NCBI GenBank assembly: GCA_018296165.2
Contig: JACKQL020000119.1
Location: 62,001 to 126,000, forward strand
Direction of reading: 5' to 3'
DNA: 64,000 nt
From: Termitomyces sp. T153
Taxonomy: Eukaryota > Basidiomycota > Agaricomycetes > Agaricales > Lyophyllaceae
Numbering within the stretch: position 1 is the stretch's first letter; the number at the start of each line of letters is the position of its first letter. Of the stretch, positions 22,320 to 34,799 are shown piece by piece. A program made the translations under genes and the position numbers. The notes under the pieces are model-generated. The model searched no databases and was not told the origin of the DNA. It worked only from the letters and a program-made list of their open reading frames with translations.

Positions 22320-25300
22320 CTGGGACGCATCTATTTTCGTCTTGAAACCCAGGTGTCGATTGTATATGTGACAGGTGAGTCCCTCAGGGATGACTTCAAA
22401 TCTATGATGTTCATGTACTTTAGTTTCATCGTCCCCAGGGTAAGGGGCCCCAAGTTCTGGGGTTCATTTGGCATTCCATGTGTGTACATCACTAACCAGA
22501 CAAGTCTGATAAAATGACCTTTGTTGATAGGAGGCGCCAGTTCTTTTGTGGCACAATAGTGTGTACCAATCTCCAACTGCAAAATGGTGGCGCTCCACTT
22601 GTTGTCGACTGACTACCTCATACGTATCAAGCACTTTGTCGTGTACTAATATTTCATCATGCAAGAGGCCGCTGGCTATGAATCGTCATCCATGGAATTG
22701 CAACACATTGATGGGATCCCCTGGGTAGGGCTGTGTTATCTCAAGCATTTCTTCAAGTTTGTTACATGCAGCATCTCCTAGGCAACGGCATTTATTCCTA
22801 ATATTTATAATATAGTTCTTTTCTTCGCTGTTTTCTACTGTGTAATGGTAACAATGCTCAAATGCTATTGGCAGAGCCAATAAGATTTCTTCGTGGGAGT
22901 CGTCATAGCTGTCTTCCAACATACCCTCACTCATATCATCTAGCGTCGGTGATTGCGAGCTCAATTGGTCATAGTTATCTTCCCAGCCAACCTCCGAATC
23001 TAACACTGAATCCAGATCAGGAAGTTGCTCTTCCTCGCTGTCACTGGACACGATGACTACTGGTAGGTTGTCTCTTTCTTCACCTATTTCAACCATGCCA
23101 ATTGACAATTCAGTAGTCTCCGCAAGTCCGTCAATGCGTAACTGTTTGGTGTGTGCCAAGTCCATACGTCCTCCGAATGCACTGATCCCTGGGGGCTTTC
23201 CGTTGTTAGATTTAGCCTTTCCCTTGCTAGGGCAATTCCTGCCCTTCCCCGCTACATATGAAGCATTTGCCCGATGTTTTCAGGGCTTCTTGTTCCTCTC
23301 TTGTCATCGAGGGACCATGCTGATTGGGGTTTGCTTTTGCAGCATTCGAAACGTTCGACAGTTTACCGCGGTTCATCGATGAGAACCCAGGGGTGGTGTT
23401 GGTTTTACTTCCATGATGACTTCAGAAATTCTTGGCACGGTTCGCGGAGTGGTTGGACTTATTAGATTGCGATACTCTATTTGATGGGTGGGAACCAGCG
23501 TTGTGTTGGTTTGACTGGTGGCAAGCCTGCCCTCCTTGACGACCATGACTGGTGTGCATATCAATGTCTCGTACATCAACGTTCTCAGCTAGCTCTTGAT
23601 ATTTGGCTTCTCTAACCATTTCCTTCCAGGTAGTGTATTCTGGGTTCAAGTGTTCACGGAATAGAGCCTTAAGAATGGAAGGTCTGAATCCATTGAACAA
23701 TTTGACAATGCGAGCTCTCTTACTGTCCGTGCTGACAATAGTAAAAAGTTCATCCAAATCAGCTACGTATTCACGAACTGATTTGTTTCCTTGCGTAAAA
23801 CTGTCCATTTTTTCGCGTTGCTAATTTTGAAAATCAATAGGGAAGCAGTAATTGAAGAGCTCGGTGAAAAAGTTCTTCAGTGACCATCTCTCAGGGTCCA
23901 ATGACACTCTCCGAGTGTAAAAGGTATAGGCTTTTCCAGTCAAAAACTCAGATAAGACCATTACCTGACGTTTTCGTTCTACGTAGCCATACTTAACGTA
24001 TGCTGTTCCATGCATCAGGAACTTGTGAAATGCACGTATATCTATGCGACCGTCGTACTTTTCTGGTGGAGTTGGTTTTATAGTGGTTCTCCTGGCCCGT
24101 CAATGGTGCCTCGACTTCTTACGATGTCGGGAGCTGTGACGTTGTCTGCAGCCGTGAAATGATGATCCAGAGCTTTCCTCACTGGTTGAGCTGGAGTCAC
24201 TGCTTCCGCTTGACTCGCTGCTATATCCAGAGCTCGAACTGTCTGATTCGCAGTCACTCTCATCGTCGGAGCTGCTCGACTCGTCGGAAGGGTTGTGGCT
24301 TGCTCGTTTACTTAGGCACTTGAATGCTCGTCCTAGAGCACTTTCGGATGTAATCTGGGTTATAGGTTTTGTTGCCACACGGTCAGATTTCCTCGTTCCT
24401 TTCTGGACCAATGCCTTGTATTGCTGTTTCCTTTTAGAACCTTCCGCAACCTTTTGGATTAAGGCGGCCAACTCATTGGACAAGGGTTCTGAACCAGCCC
24501 GTTCCTTTCGCTTTTTGTGAGCCGTTTTTTCCTTTTTCTTAACTCGGTCCATCTCACGCTTCAACTTCTTTTTGTCTCGAATATAGCTTAGGACTTCATT
24601 ACGGCTTACATCAGACGACTCTTCCTTGTCAACTAATTCCTCATGGTTGCGTCGTGTTCCGCCACTGGTGACATCTCCGACGTCAGCAGTTAGGGCGTTT
24701 GGCTCCGCATTTTGAGTATGTAGTTGGTTCTTGATGTCACGTCTGGTGTTGCACTCGTTCACGATTTCATTTTGGATTAGAGGATCGCACTCGGCCTCAT
24801 CAAGTTCGATGGCACCCCAGTTCCTGGGGTCAGTGCCCTTGCCTTTGGCTTTCGAAGGTTCCGCAGGCTGGTTGTTATCTAGGCGACTGGTGTTTTGTAG
24901 ATTGGAATATATTTTATTCATTCTGCGGTCAACATATTCTCGCTCTTCTATCGACATGTTATCACGCGCTTCTGATATGAATGAATCGTCAGGCGCCTCT
25001 TCTTCATTAACATGTTGTATACAGTTAATTGTTATTTTATCGACAGGTTGATTAACTACATGGCCATGGTCAATCGTCTGCCTAAAGTGATGGTCGTCAC
25101 CATCCGATGGAGTGCTAGTTAAACTAGACTCCGCAATACTGCCGTTCTCAGTAGATTCGACATTTCCACTGGCCCTAGGCTCAGCGGCATCCACGTCCAT
25201 TTCAGTGGGCATCGCGGTGCTACTAACACTCGCGGAATTTCGGGAATCCAACTCCGGCCCTATGAGGTCGGTCGGTGGCTCGAAACTGGTTTCTTCCAAC

Positions 25301-25404
25301 GATCCAGGCAGTCGCAAAGGTCCGGTGTTACGATTAGCCGTAGGACTAAGTCGACGGAATGACCTGGTTGGCTGCTGGCTGCGAAGGGAATATCTGTACG
25401 ACAT
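22320..25404 (-). pseudogene. element C Gag region
   Basis: The first frame (24100-25404, 434 aa) is acidic and Ser-rich with a Lys-rich coiled stretch and an S/D/E run near its end. 23821-24015 and 23422-23808 carry the capsid-like part (LTGKAYTFYTRRV, NFFTELFNYCFP, REYVADLDELF). They are split by a TAG at 23821-23823 in otherwise continuous sequence. 22686-23165 is an acidic downstream segment. CpG is plentiful, unlike the left half of the element. Confidence 0.7.
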
Positions 25405-25541
25405 AGAGTTAGCAATTAGAATTTTAAAGATTGACTCACGATGCTGGATGGTCTCAGTTGATCAGACTGAGGCGAGCCGAGACACTAGAGTCGTTGTTTT
25501 GGGTTCAGATTTTTCACTAGGACTTTGAGAAGTTCAAAATA

Positions 25542-25778
25542 TGTGGCGACAGCGATATAGTCACGGTGTCGTCACAAGGGAATAATGGAGTCTTCACGCT
25601 GGAGAACTGGGATAAGTCCTCTTATTGCGAAGAACTGACTATAAAGAACTATCATAGGCCTTTATATATGTCGGTAATGCGAGTAGCCGGTGACGGATAA
25701 GTACGGGGGTAAAGTAAGCGTAGACAATCACGAGGAAGTGGATTACGAAAGTCATAGTAAGCAGTCACTGTCGCTACA
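25542..25778 (-). repeat. element C 5' LTR, CpG-intact
   Basis: 237 bp with TGTAGCGACAG/CTGTCGCCACA ends on the minus strand and 15 CpG sites. Followed on the right by the target duplication GTAAG. Confidence 0.93.
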
Positions 25779-25783
25779 GTAAG

Positions 25784-26618
25784 CGTTAAGCGGGCATCGA
25801 TAAGTTTTATCAAGTTCAAACATCTGTTTGTACTGAGTCCAATGCGGGTAGCCCGCACAAGCAATCACATGACGCGGGAGGAGATCCCTGCACAAGAGAA
25901 ACAACTAGGTCTCCTTGTGACAGCGATCTTCTCCTAGGTGCGTCCCAACAGCATGTACACGTGTAAATCAGTTCACTGACAGTGATCTACAACTAGCACT
26001 CAAGGGTTTGCGCCATGAGGAACGAGCTACCCAACCACCCACAACCTCTTATAAAATTGTATTCTGTACATGACCTGTGAGGACTACTTTATACATAAAT
26101 ACAATAGCCCCCCCGATCGAGAGTCGCCTTCATAAGGCGTCTCAAAATGATGACTAAGGGCACTTGCCAATGTTCGCGCTGACGGACATGACATACATGA
26201 CGTCGTCTGACAATTGTTGTCTGGTGGGACCTGCTCAATTGCAAATCTCCTGCTGTGAAATTTCGGAAGCTCAAAAGCTTATAATTCAAGACTTAATCAA
26301 TATATATAAGCTTGATAAATGTGTACGCCCACATAATCAGTCGAATTTACTAGATATACATAATAAGTATCAATGGGGATGGATGCATTTGATTACGACA
26401 ATTTGATTAAATATAGCCATACGGCCCAATGCAATATGCTTCCTGTCTCGATGACCCTATTGACGGCGTCTCGGAGTCCTCCGCTTTTCGGCTTTCATCT
26501 ACCAGCGTTTTCTTCACTCTGCCGTCACCCTGTCACAATCTCGGTGTTGATTATCTTCCACAAAATCGTATATAGTATACGGTGTGCCTGCAGTGGCAAC
26601 TAAAGGTCAACGAAGACG
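25784..26618. other. intergenic upstream of BCS1-like gene
   Basis: Normal-CpG host sequence holding the promoter region of the BCS1-like gene. I see no other gene. AT-rich near 26280-26420. Confidence 0.5.
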
Positions 26619-28889
26619 ATGGACTTCAATCCAGGTCGAACAGGCGCCGGTACCAACTCGTTTGGATCGTTCAGTTCCATCATGGGTCTCTCGTTCATTG
26701 CATCTTTGGCCTCAAACCCGTACATTTGGGATAGTGTACGCCTCCTAATCCTGGGTACTCTTATTGAAGCCGGGCGTAGGTTATGTTATTGGTTTATGGA
26801 ACGCTTCAAGATTCGTACGTCTTCAGCTCGTCTTGCCTTGAGAAAGGTTGACTTACAATGGCCAGAATACTGCATCACTGCTCAATTTACTGAAGGAGAC
26901 CAGTCATACGAATGGGTACTCTTGTTCCTAGTTTGTACATTCCTTCTTGCATGCTTCTTGAGCTTACGTAAAATCGTGCTTCTGAATAGACGCAGGAAAA
27001 TGTTTGGCGCCGTTCACGCGAATTTCGCGTCAATGAAAAAAACTCAAAGCGAAAATGGGGTCTTAAGCTGACACCTGAACTTGACGGAAATGCTGACTAT
27101 GTTCCAACGTACAAAATGCCCCAACTATTTCGGTGGAAGGGTTATTGGATTGAGGTCAAAAGGAGTTCTTCTAAGAGCGCTATTCCCGATCACCATATGC
27201 AAGGAGGCTATTCCCCGTCGACCATCTCTATTACGTACGTAACTTTTGTATCTTGTCTGGTGCTCATCTGATCCTGTTAAACAGAATCTATACGCTCGAT
27301 ATGAATGTCCTATACAACTTTGTAGAAGAAACACGTGTTCGTTACAAGGAGGTTAGCAGGCCCAATGTGGTTGTGCACATGGCGGACATGGTGCGTATCA
27401 TACATTTTATTCGCGTTCCGCTCGGTCCTGAAATGTCTACAGCCCACGTATGGTCCCGGATTCGTATGGAGTAATGTCAAGCACAAGGCCCGCCGACCAC
27501 TCAGCTCAATCGTTCTGAACGAAGGCATCGTCGATTCTCTCGTTAAAGACGCTAGAGAGTTTATCGATACCGAGGATTGGTATGTTGAGGCAGGTATACC
27601 CCACAGACGCGGATATCTTCTTTATGGCCCTCCAGGCACTGGTAAAAGTCAGTCCGACATCCATCGAACAGGCTTTCCGTTACTGATTTCTCCATTTGGC
27701 AGCCTCAACTATCTATGCTCTCGTATGACCATCTGAACTTGTCTCCAAAACATCTTGCTGATCTTAATTTCCAAGGCCGGTGAACTTGGTCTCGAAATCT
27801 ATGCTTTATCCCTTTCCTCTGGATTGTACGTCTTCTTGTTTGCTTCGTAAACCTCATACTTATTCTTTCCCACAAGTGTCGATGATTCTTTCCTGACCAA
27901 AGCAGCATCCTCCATCCCCAAACACTCTATTCTTCTTATCGAAGACATTGACTGTGCGTTCCCCTCGCGGGAAGACTCTGACGACGACGAAAACCGACAC
28001 CAGGTCAACCAATTTGGTTTTCATCCTGCCTATGGCCCAGTTTCTGGACGCAAATCCGCGGTCACACTGTCAGGACTGTTGAACGTCATTGACGGAGTTG
28101 GGAGTGAAGAAGGAAAGTTGTTCTTTGCCACGGTGCGTCTCGATCTCTCTTTTTCTAATGAGATTGATTTCTGAGCCTGTTGCTGAACAGACGAACTACA
28201 TCGATCGTCTCGACCCTGCCCTTCTCCGCCCTGGACGTATTGATACAAAGATCCAGTACAAGCTAGCAACCAAGGAACAAGCCTACGCTCTGTTCATGCG
28301 GTTCTTTGGCCCTCGTACACCTGCCAATGGTGCAATCTCGTCGTCGGTGGAGAAGCCCGTTGCTCCCGCCTCAATTACCGATCTTGCCACACAATTTGCA
28401 GTCCAAGTCCCACAGCATGAGTTTTCAACGGCTGAAATACAAGGATTCCTCCTATCCTGCAAGAAAGATCCTCAATGTGCCGTCGAACGTGCTGGGGAAT
28501 GGATTGAAGTGGAGCTAGGTGAACGACGGGAGAAGACGGCTCGGGAGGCAGCACGTAAGGCCAAGGCACAGGCGAAGCGGGATGAGAGGGAGAGAAGGCA
28601 GGTGGACAGTGCCATGGCGAAGGTCGGTGAGGGGTTTGGAAAAATCATGGCGAACGGCGGGATTTTACCGGGAAGTAGGATAGTTGCTCCGACGCCGACG
28701 GCAGCTGGGCCACTTGGGCCTGTGGCACCAGCGGAACCGATTTCGACGCCTGTAACGCCGTCTCCTGCTTATGAAGATACCCAAGCTCTCGAACCACCTT
28801 CACCTTTGACATCGCAATCTGAAGCGCCGATAACCAATGGTGTAGTAGATGTGGCTTTGGATGCTCTTGTCACAAATTCTGCAGCTTGA
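26619..28889 (+). CDS. BCS1-like AAA ATPase
   Basis: Predicted 630-aa mitochondrial-type AAA ATPase of the BCS1 family. True Bcs1 translocates the Rieske protein across the inner membrane; agarics carry many paralogues of unclear role. Eight exons: 26619-26930, 26990-27234, 27285-27390, 27443-27647, 27703-27722, 27776-27825, 27877-28132, 28191-28889. All seven GT-AG introns keep frame. An N-terminal hydrophobic helix ([19 protein letters not shown]) fits BCS1_N. Then come the substrate-domain motifs [12 protein letters not shown] and [14 protein letters not shown], Walker A GPPGTGKT (across exons 4-5), Walker B LLIEDIDC and the arginine-finger region ALLRPGRID. The C-terminal ~170 residues are charged, then Ala/Pro-rich. 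Exon 5 is only 20 nt. No disablement. A different BCS1-like fragment lies at 34.3-34.8 kb. Confidence 0.92.
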
Positions 28890-29347
28890 GTCTCGCGACT
28901 AGTCCTTTACTTTACCACTTTTTTGTTCTTCATGTTCTATTGTGGATGGATAATCTGTAATAATTATCCCTTGTCTATACATTGCTCAGCGTACATCAAC
29001 ATACTTACGGATCTCAATCATCAAAAAACTATCATCTCCGAGAGATATTTATACTCTCCAGTCTATTATGTATGTAGAATTTGTAAAATTACACAATAGC
29101 CTGCCGCTGCGGTGCACAGTTAACATATACCTCGTACCCGAAACTTGCGGGCCTTTTTCCAAGTTATCCAGACTAGCAAGAGGACCGCGCATAACTAATG
29201 TGGAGAGATACAATAGGCTATATACATCAAGACCCAGGGAACTACATATCGTTGCAACGTCAATGGGACAAGACAAAAGAACTTTTCGTGTAACGACGCC
29301 ACGATCAGATAGAAAATGCATTCATTAGTTCAACGGAATCCGGCCAT
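28890..29347. other. convergent intergenic region
   Basis: 3' flanks of the BCS1-like gene (+) and the MSS51-like remnant (-). No gene or clear repeat seen. Confidence 0.45.
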
Positions 29348-29687
29348 TCACCGAATAGAAGCCGAGATGCTTCCCCAGACGTTCTTGACAGGACAAAGTG
29401 ATGGAACGAGATTCGCACCTGCCACTTGTGAAATCTTAGCCTCTGCTTCAGCTTCTTCCTTGTTATATGCCTATATATGTCGAAAAGTTGAAAATAAAAA
29501 AAGATCTTCTTTGACTGAGTTTGTAGTACTTGCCGTGAAAACGCTTGGAATTCTGTTCTGCACGAGGAATGTGGTAGTATCCTTCCATGACGATGCACCT
29601 TCCGCTGAAAAGCCTGAGTTGAAAGCAACCGCAAGGTCAGGTCTCGTATACTTGTCGCTTAGCGAGTTGGCGTATTCATGATATTTT
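29348..29687 (-). pseudogene. MSS51 C-terminal-like gene fragment
   Basis: Two minus-strand exons, 29534-29687 and 29348-29470, give a continuous frame (KYHEYANSLSDKYTRPDLAV ... AFNSGFSAEGASSWKD ... FTAYNKEEAEAEAKI ... KNVWGSISASIR). It resembles the C-terminal domain of MSS51-like/MYND proteins of fungi (PDL-x-V-x-FN-x-GF, then W, then FTAY). The 63-bp intron 29471-29533 uses a GC donor (GCAAGT) and TAG acceptor. Upstream (29690-30190) the frame is stopped and I find no N-terminal exons or MYND cysteines, so this is probably a truncated copy. Only the domain resemblance is observed; the role is unknown. Confidence 0.55.
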
Positions 29688-29689
29688 CT

Positions 29690-30780
29690 GTCGAGATAGT
29701 TGGCAGAATTTTTTTAATATTGATATTACGAAATGGACGATGTAGAAGAAGTTTAGACCTCCTCAGAAAGAGATAGTGAGCGGTCGAAGAGTCTCCTTTA
29801 GTGGTATTCGCTACAAGTAGGAACGAGTTTTCGTATAACGATAGCCGTCAGAGAGTTTGCTAGAGGACGGATGGAAGTTCGTTGATTTCGTAACGATGAT
29901 GGGATCAAAGAAGGATGTCGGTCAAGAGTTATCTTATTCGATTCTCTAGAACACGGAGACCACTAGATAAGTCTTGTCGTTGAGTTGCCTTAGCGTGTCC
30001 AAAGAAGACGATTCTAGCACGTAAACAATCCAAGCAGCGATAGACGGAACGACCAGAATACCAAAGCCACAAGAATTGACGTCAACGCAAGCAGAGGATA
30101 GCGTCAAGAATCTTTAGAGGTCTGCCAGAAACGAGTCATTTTTAGAGGGGAAAAAGCTGTCTAGAGGGGAAAAAGCTGTCTCATTCTCTGTAACGAAGTT
30201 CTTTTTATACCTGGTGATACATGCTGTGGCGATCGCCGATCGCATCCTGATTTTAGAGCAGACCAACAGTCGGTCTCATAATCCGTCAAAGTCCCAAACC
30301 TTAGTCCAAAGTTGTTCTCATTATTCAACCGTTCTGTTTCTCCTCCCATACGTCATTTGGTTGTTACTTCTTTCCATTTCTTCCCTTCTTGATATTTCCG
30401 TCTCATCGCCACACCGTTCTTCGATCGCTTGTTCCTTTCGGAATCCATTCTTTCTTCTCGTTTGTTCCTTTAGCCGTTCATCTTCCCCATCCTCTAATTT
30501 TGTCCGTACTCGTGCTTCAACTCTTCCATCTGTGGCATCTCTCCAGTAATCACGCCAACCCATACTCGTCCCATTTCCGTCTTTACGCCTCTCAACCCTA
30601 CCACAACAATAATTTGATGATTGTAGGACATACTGTACGAGGTATTGGATACGCTTGCGGTTCAGAGTGGCGCAATTCCTGGGGAGTGGATGATTAGTTA
30701 TTGGTTTGTTACTTGATGAGGGACAGGGACGGAGACGGACGGACAAGTGCCCATATTGAGCACCCGATCCTGACGAAGTG
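29690..30780. other. no supportable gene
   Basis: CpG-normal sequence. 30200-30560 is pyrimidine-rich on the + strand with chance frames. Nothing recognised. The CpG-poor domain starts at about 30.8 kb. Confidence 0.4.
30143..30180 (+). repeat. 19-bp perfect tandem duplication
   Basis: Two exact adjacent copies of TAGAGGGGAAAAAGCTGTC. Confidence 0.9.
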
Positions 30781-30789
30781 GATGCATCA

Positions 30790-32540
30790 TTCTGTATGAT
30801 TACAGTAAAAATGCATTATCCTCTGTAACTTGAATTAAGTATGTACAAAAGTAATGCACCCTCAATGTGACTCTCATCACCTGCAGACTGTGAGAACTCG
30901 AGCCAACAAGCTCTGAGATACCACAGAAACAGGGGAAGGCAGACCAGAAGTAGATACATCTTCCTGTATTCACTCATATCTATATATTTTATACCTACAA
31001 ACTGGCAGCACAAAATATGCCACCAGGAAGTGGTGGAGGAGTGCAGCCAAGACCATCAAGCCAGTCGATGTGTGTCACAAGAGCAACAGCAAGGCACAAA
31101 TCAAGGATCAACTCTATAGAAGGTGTGAAAGAATGGCTTAGTGACAATGGCATCATTGACACACCAGCAAATGACCTGGATGCTGGTGCTCTGAAGACAG
31201 CCTTACTTCAGTTCTTGAGGTGACTGGACATACCTGTCAAACTCCTGATATGATGTTGTCACACCATTGGGAACATAATAAAACACCAGAAGTCAAAACA
31301 AACATTTATTAAGGCTGAAAACTGTAAGCCTCCTGGTAAAACAAGTTCCAGCAACATTATCCCTTTAAAATACACCAGAAGAAATACAGAACAGGATAGA
31401 ACAAGGACTACACTAGACTATACACTCAATAATAGTCCAATCACTGTAATGGGAGGGGAAGCATGGGACTGGCAAAAGCACCTGAGTGGCATCAATTCTG
31501 GCAAGATCTAGATCTGATCTAAGAATAACCAGATTGGAATGGTGACTGAAAGGAGGTAAAGGGGGAATGAATGAGAAAGAATGGAATGAAGGGAAGGGAA
31601 AGGAAGATGAATGGAAGAATATGAAATGAATGGAATGAAGGGAAGGGAAAGGAAGATGAATGGAAGAACCCGAATGGGAAAGAACCTGAATGGGGAAAAA
31701 TATGAAATAAGTAAAGGAAGAAGAAGGGAAGAAACTGAATGGGGAAGAATATGAAATGAATAAAGGAAGATGAATAGAATGAATGGGAGGGAAAAGATGA
31801 ATGGAAGAAATACAAAGGAGGAAGAGATAAATGGGGCAAATGGAAGCTAAGAATGCAAAGGAGGAATGATGGCACCAGGAACTAGCCTGTGGCACTGAAA
31901 CAGGCATACCAAAAGGGGGAATTAGAATAACAGTTATGAATAAGGGGCTGGAAAGTATGGGACCAAAAGTCACATGTAGGGGGTGGTTTGTGCACTGTAG
32001 AAAGAGGTATAAATAGCCCAAGTAGAGTAGCAAATGGACAGGCAATTGATAGGCAAAAGGCTCAGTGGTTCCCAAGGAGTGATACATTTAGGCTGGAGTT
32101 TGTTGAACCACCTCTACATTTAGAATAGAAATATTTTGGAAGTAAACAACCTCAACCTCAAAACTTTATCAAGACATCAGTGTGGAATTGGAGTAGACTT
32201 TCTAAGTCTTCAAGAAAGCCCCAGAACTATTGGTATTACTCTAACTCAGTACTACACTCCAGGACAGCATCAGAGCCATTACATATGGACTGGACTTTGT
32301 GGCATCAAAGGAGGTGGAAAAGGTGGTGGTGGAGGCAGTAAAACAGTGAAGGAGATGGCAGTATGAGCAAGGCACAGGTTGGAAAGGACAGATATGGAGG
32401 AGGGACAGCTGTGGAAACCCACAAGGACACAGAGGACACTGAGGCTGCAATGCCCTCTCCATATTCTAGCCCTAGGGTCTTCACTTGGGAATTTCTCTTG
32501 TGAAGAAGTAGTCAAGTTTCTTGGTTCACTCCCCCTTCAT
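30790..32540. other. CpG-poor region, no recognised gene
   Basis: Frame 31017-31223 (+, 68 aa; SIEGVKEWLSDNGIIDTP, DLDAGALKTALLQFL) has protein-like composition but no family I can name. 31.56-31.87 kb is the purine-rich array listed separately. The rest looks like decayed transposon or relic sequence. Confidence 0.35.
31556..31870 (+). repeat. purine-rich degenerate repeat
   Basis: About 315 bp, almost all A and G on the + strand, built from motifs such as GGAAGATGAATGGAAGAA and GAATATGAAATGAATGGAATG in irregular tandem. It could form triplex or unusual structure. The long Ser/Phe-rich frames on the opposite strand are by-products. Confidence 0.75.
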
Positions 32541-32733
32541 GTAGGATTAGGAAACACCCTTTTGATTGGGTTGAATCATAATAATGATAAGACCATGATT
32601 GAAGAAGCCTACAACAATCCTCAAGGTCACACAAGGGACTTCTGTCCTCCTCCTTCCAAACACACTCCACCCCCACCCCCCTCCTCCTTCTGTCCTCACC
32701 TGCCCCCTCACTCCCTCACCCACTCCTATCCCA

Positions 32734-33197
32734 TTTGTGCAGGGCTTCTTTGGTAAGTTTGCATTGATTGTAGTCAAGCTCAAATACTGCTTTTTGGAGA
32801 TACCAAATGCTGCCATGGATAAGCTTTGTGGATTTTGATGAAGTACCTGTGGTGGTTGAAAAAGCATACCCTTGCAAGGTCCAACAAACTGACCTGAACT
32901 AAAGCCATTCCTTTCCACCAAGGCAACTTTGAATCTGCAGCTTGTGGCATTGAGAACTATACCTGCACCTATAGCACCTCCTCCAACAATGAGGAGATCA
33001 AACTTGTTGTCAGGAGAGTCTGTGGATGCTCTGAGCAAGGCTAGCATCTCTGCTCTGCTGGGTGGGGTCCATGATGGTGGAGGAGGGTGGTATGTGGATT
33101 GAGCCTGCACTTGGCTAGAATTTACATAACAGTACATGAGAGCTGTGCTGCTAGTGGTGATGGCTAGTGTCTTGTGAGGAAAGACTTTGTGGAGCAT
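32734..33197 (-). pseudogene. GUT2-like FAD glycerol-3-phosphate dehydrogenase fragment
   Basis: Exon 1 (complement 32894-33197) encodes a mitochondrial-type leader and the FAD-binding start: WTPPSRAEMLALL, FDLLIVGGGAIGAG, KVALVERNGFSSG. After a 47-bp intron (32847-32893) exon 2 continues TSSKSTKLIHGSIWYLQKAV, ELDYNQCKLTKEAL, matching the same family. Downstream (left of about 32734) I cannot follow the ~500 remaining residues. The Gly-Gly-Val-Arg usual after LIHG reads GSIW. In the living gene this inner-membrane enzyme oxidises glycerol-3-phosphate. Here it is a truncated, CpG-depleted relic in TE-rich DNA. Confidence 0.82.
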
Positions 33198-34348
33198 GCA
33201 GGCAAGGAGAAGACATTGTGGAGATTATGTACCATTGCTGTTTGGCTTGCAGACTAGACACCCACAGCACATGGTGTGAAGTTGACTCACAACTTGACTT
33301 TTGACCATGTGCATCTGCTTTTTTATTCTGACATTGCCTGTTGCAATTGTGAGTTTAAAGAGACTCTTGAATTGTGCCAAGCATGCATGTCATTCACACA
33401 GGCCACATGGATTATTGCACTCATTTCTCAGTCCATCATGACCACCCAAAGTAACCATGCACACATGCACCAGTTTGTTCTCTCAACTACTTCAGTTGGA
33501 GATACATTTGTCAGTCCACTCTAGTTTGCCACAATCCTGCAGCTGCTTGTCCTGCTCATCCTTGCCTACACCCTCTGCTCCACCATGCCACAGCTGTACC
33601 ACCCAGCCCTCACACCCCTCAATCTCCAGACTCTCAGCATTTGACCATGTGAAAATATAACCAAAAGATAGCCCTTAGTCAAAAGTACCTGTGGTCCAAA
33701 GATGGGAGGCCTACATGAGTGGTAGGCCATAAATGCAGGAAACAATTCAGGGGTCTAATGAGAGGCCATATGGAGGGGGCAACACTTGTTGGAATTATGG
33801 ACAGAGAACTGGTGCAGCCTGAGGGCTAGAACTGGGACCAGCAGATAGGGAAAGCAAAGGAGAATAAAGGAAAACCATAAGGAGGGAGAACAGGACAGAG
33901 GGGGAATGGGACATTCCCTGACAGCATCTAACATCCCCTCCAGACAAACAACCTCTACATGCATAAGCTCCATCAGCAGCATGACCAGCTTGCAAGTCAG
34001 GACACCAATGAATTCAGGTGCAATTCTGAGTGTCAGATCCTACAGTTGCCAGTGCAGAAGTGCTCTACAATTGTATAATGTGCCTCATTCCTTTCCTCCA
34101 CTGACCTACTCCCCCTCACAGACAGTACCCAATGCACTCCAAACAAGCTCTCTTTCAAACAAGGAGAGGTCCTCAACATTTCAGACAAGAGTGGGAAGTG
34201 GTGGGAGGCTAGGACCCATGATGGGAGGGTCCAGAGTGAGTCATTTGTGTTCTGATGCCATGCTTGCTCATTTGTGCATTGACAGTTGTGCCCTCAGACT
34301 ATTTACAGCTTTTGTGAGGTTGTGAAATATGTTGCTTCTCCAAAAACA
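33198..34348. other. CpG-poor region, no recognised gene
   Basis: Several short frames, none with a motif I can assign. Probably decayed transposon sequence. Confidence 0.35.
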
Positions 34349-34780
34349 CTACATAGCTTGTAAGACAAGTTGTTTGAGAATGGTATTGGAGCATGCTACA
34401 TCACTGGATATGCCCACATGAGTCTTCTGGCACTTAATTTTCTATTGAATTGCAACACACCTGATGGACAACATCTCTGCTCTGTCAGACTTCTGCCCCC
34501 TGTGTACATGCAACCAATGACCATGGTAGTAGATGGTGTGTGTGTTGTCAAATTTGGGCTGAAACACAACATGAGTCATGACCTTTCTGGGTATGTCATC
34601 ATCTTCAGTAGGGGACCTTTGCACCATTAATGTCTTCAAAGTCTTCTTCACCAAAAAAACTGGCAGTGTCAGTACCTACACCAGAGGTATGAGTGGTTGT
34701 CTCAAACTTGCAAGAGCACTGCCACTCTGGACATTGAGAGAGCCAAAGCATAAGCCAGTCATATGGTTGAGGTGAGCAAT
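34349..34780 (-). pseudogene. BCS1-like N-terminal domain fragment
   Basis: Minus-strand remnant with recognisable BCS1_N pieces: PYDWLMLWLSQCPEWQCS, then TTTHTSGVGTDT, then FQPKFDNTHTIYYHGHWLHV, and after a probable intron ACSNTILKQLVLQAM ending at a stop. Frames shift at least once near 34630. The AAA module is absent. It belongs to a different subfamily from the intact gene at 26.6 kb. The assignment rests on motif memory, not a search. Confidence 0.6.
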
Positions 34781-34799
34781 GACTTGAACACATGCCCAA

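Larger units (their letters stand above)
16222..25778 (-). mobile_element. full-length Ty3 element, family C, with chromodomain
   Basis: 9.56-kb minus-strand LTR retrotransposon. Both 237-bp LTRs are present (16222-16458 and 25542-25778) and flanked by the same 5-bp target duplication GTAAG (16217-16221 and 25779-25783), so this is one insertion. Order from the 5' end (right): Gag, protease, RT, RNase H, integrase, GPY/F motif and chromodomain-like C-terminus. An unrelated ~540-bp sequence interrupts RT near 20370-20912. The left half (16.2-20.4 kb) is nearly devoid of CpG and the right half (20.9-25.8 kb) is CpG-rich. Stops (21423, 23821) and a protease D-to-H change make it non-autonomous. 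Confidence 0.92.

Noticed and set aside
30214..30746. Overlapping frames of 100-140 codons on both strands
   Set aside because: Composition follows a pyrimidine-rich stretch, with no conserved motif or splice structure.
31413..32087. 224-codon minus frame rich in Ser, Phe and Pro
   Set aside because: It is the reverse of the purine-rich repeat, with biased composition and no domain.
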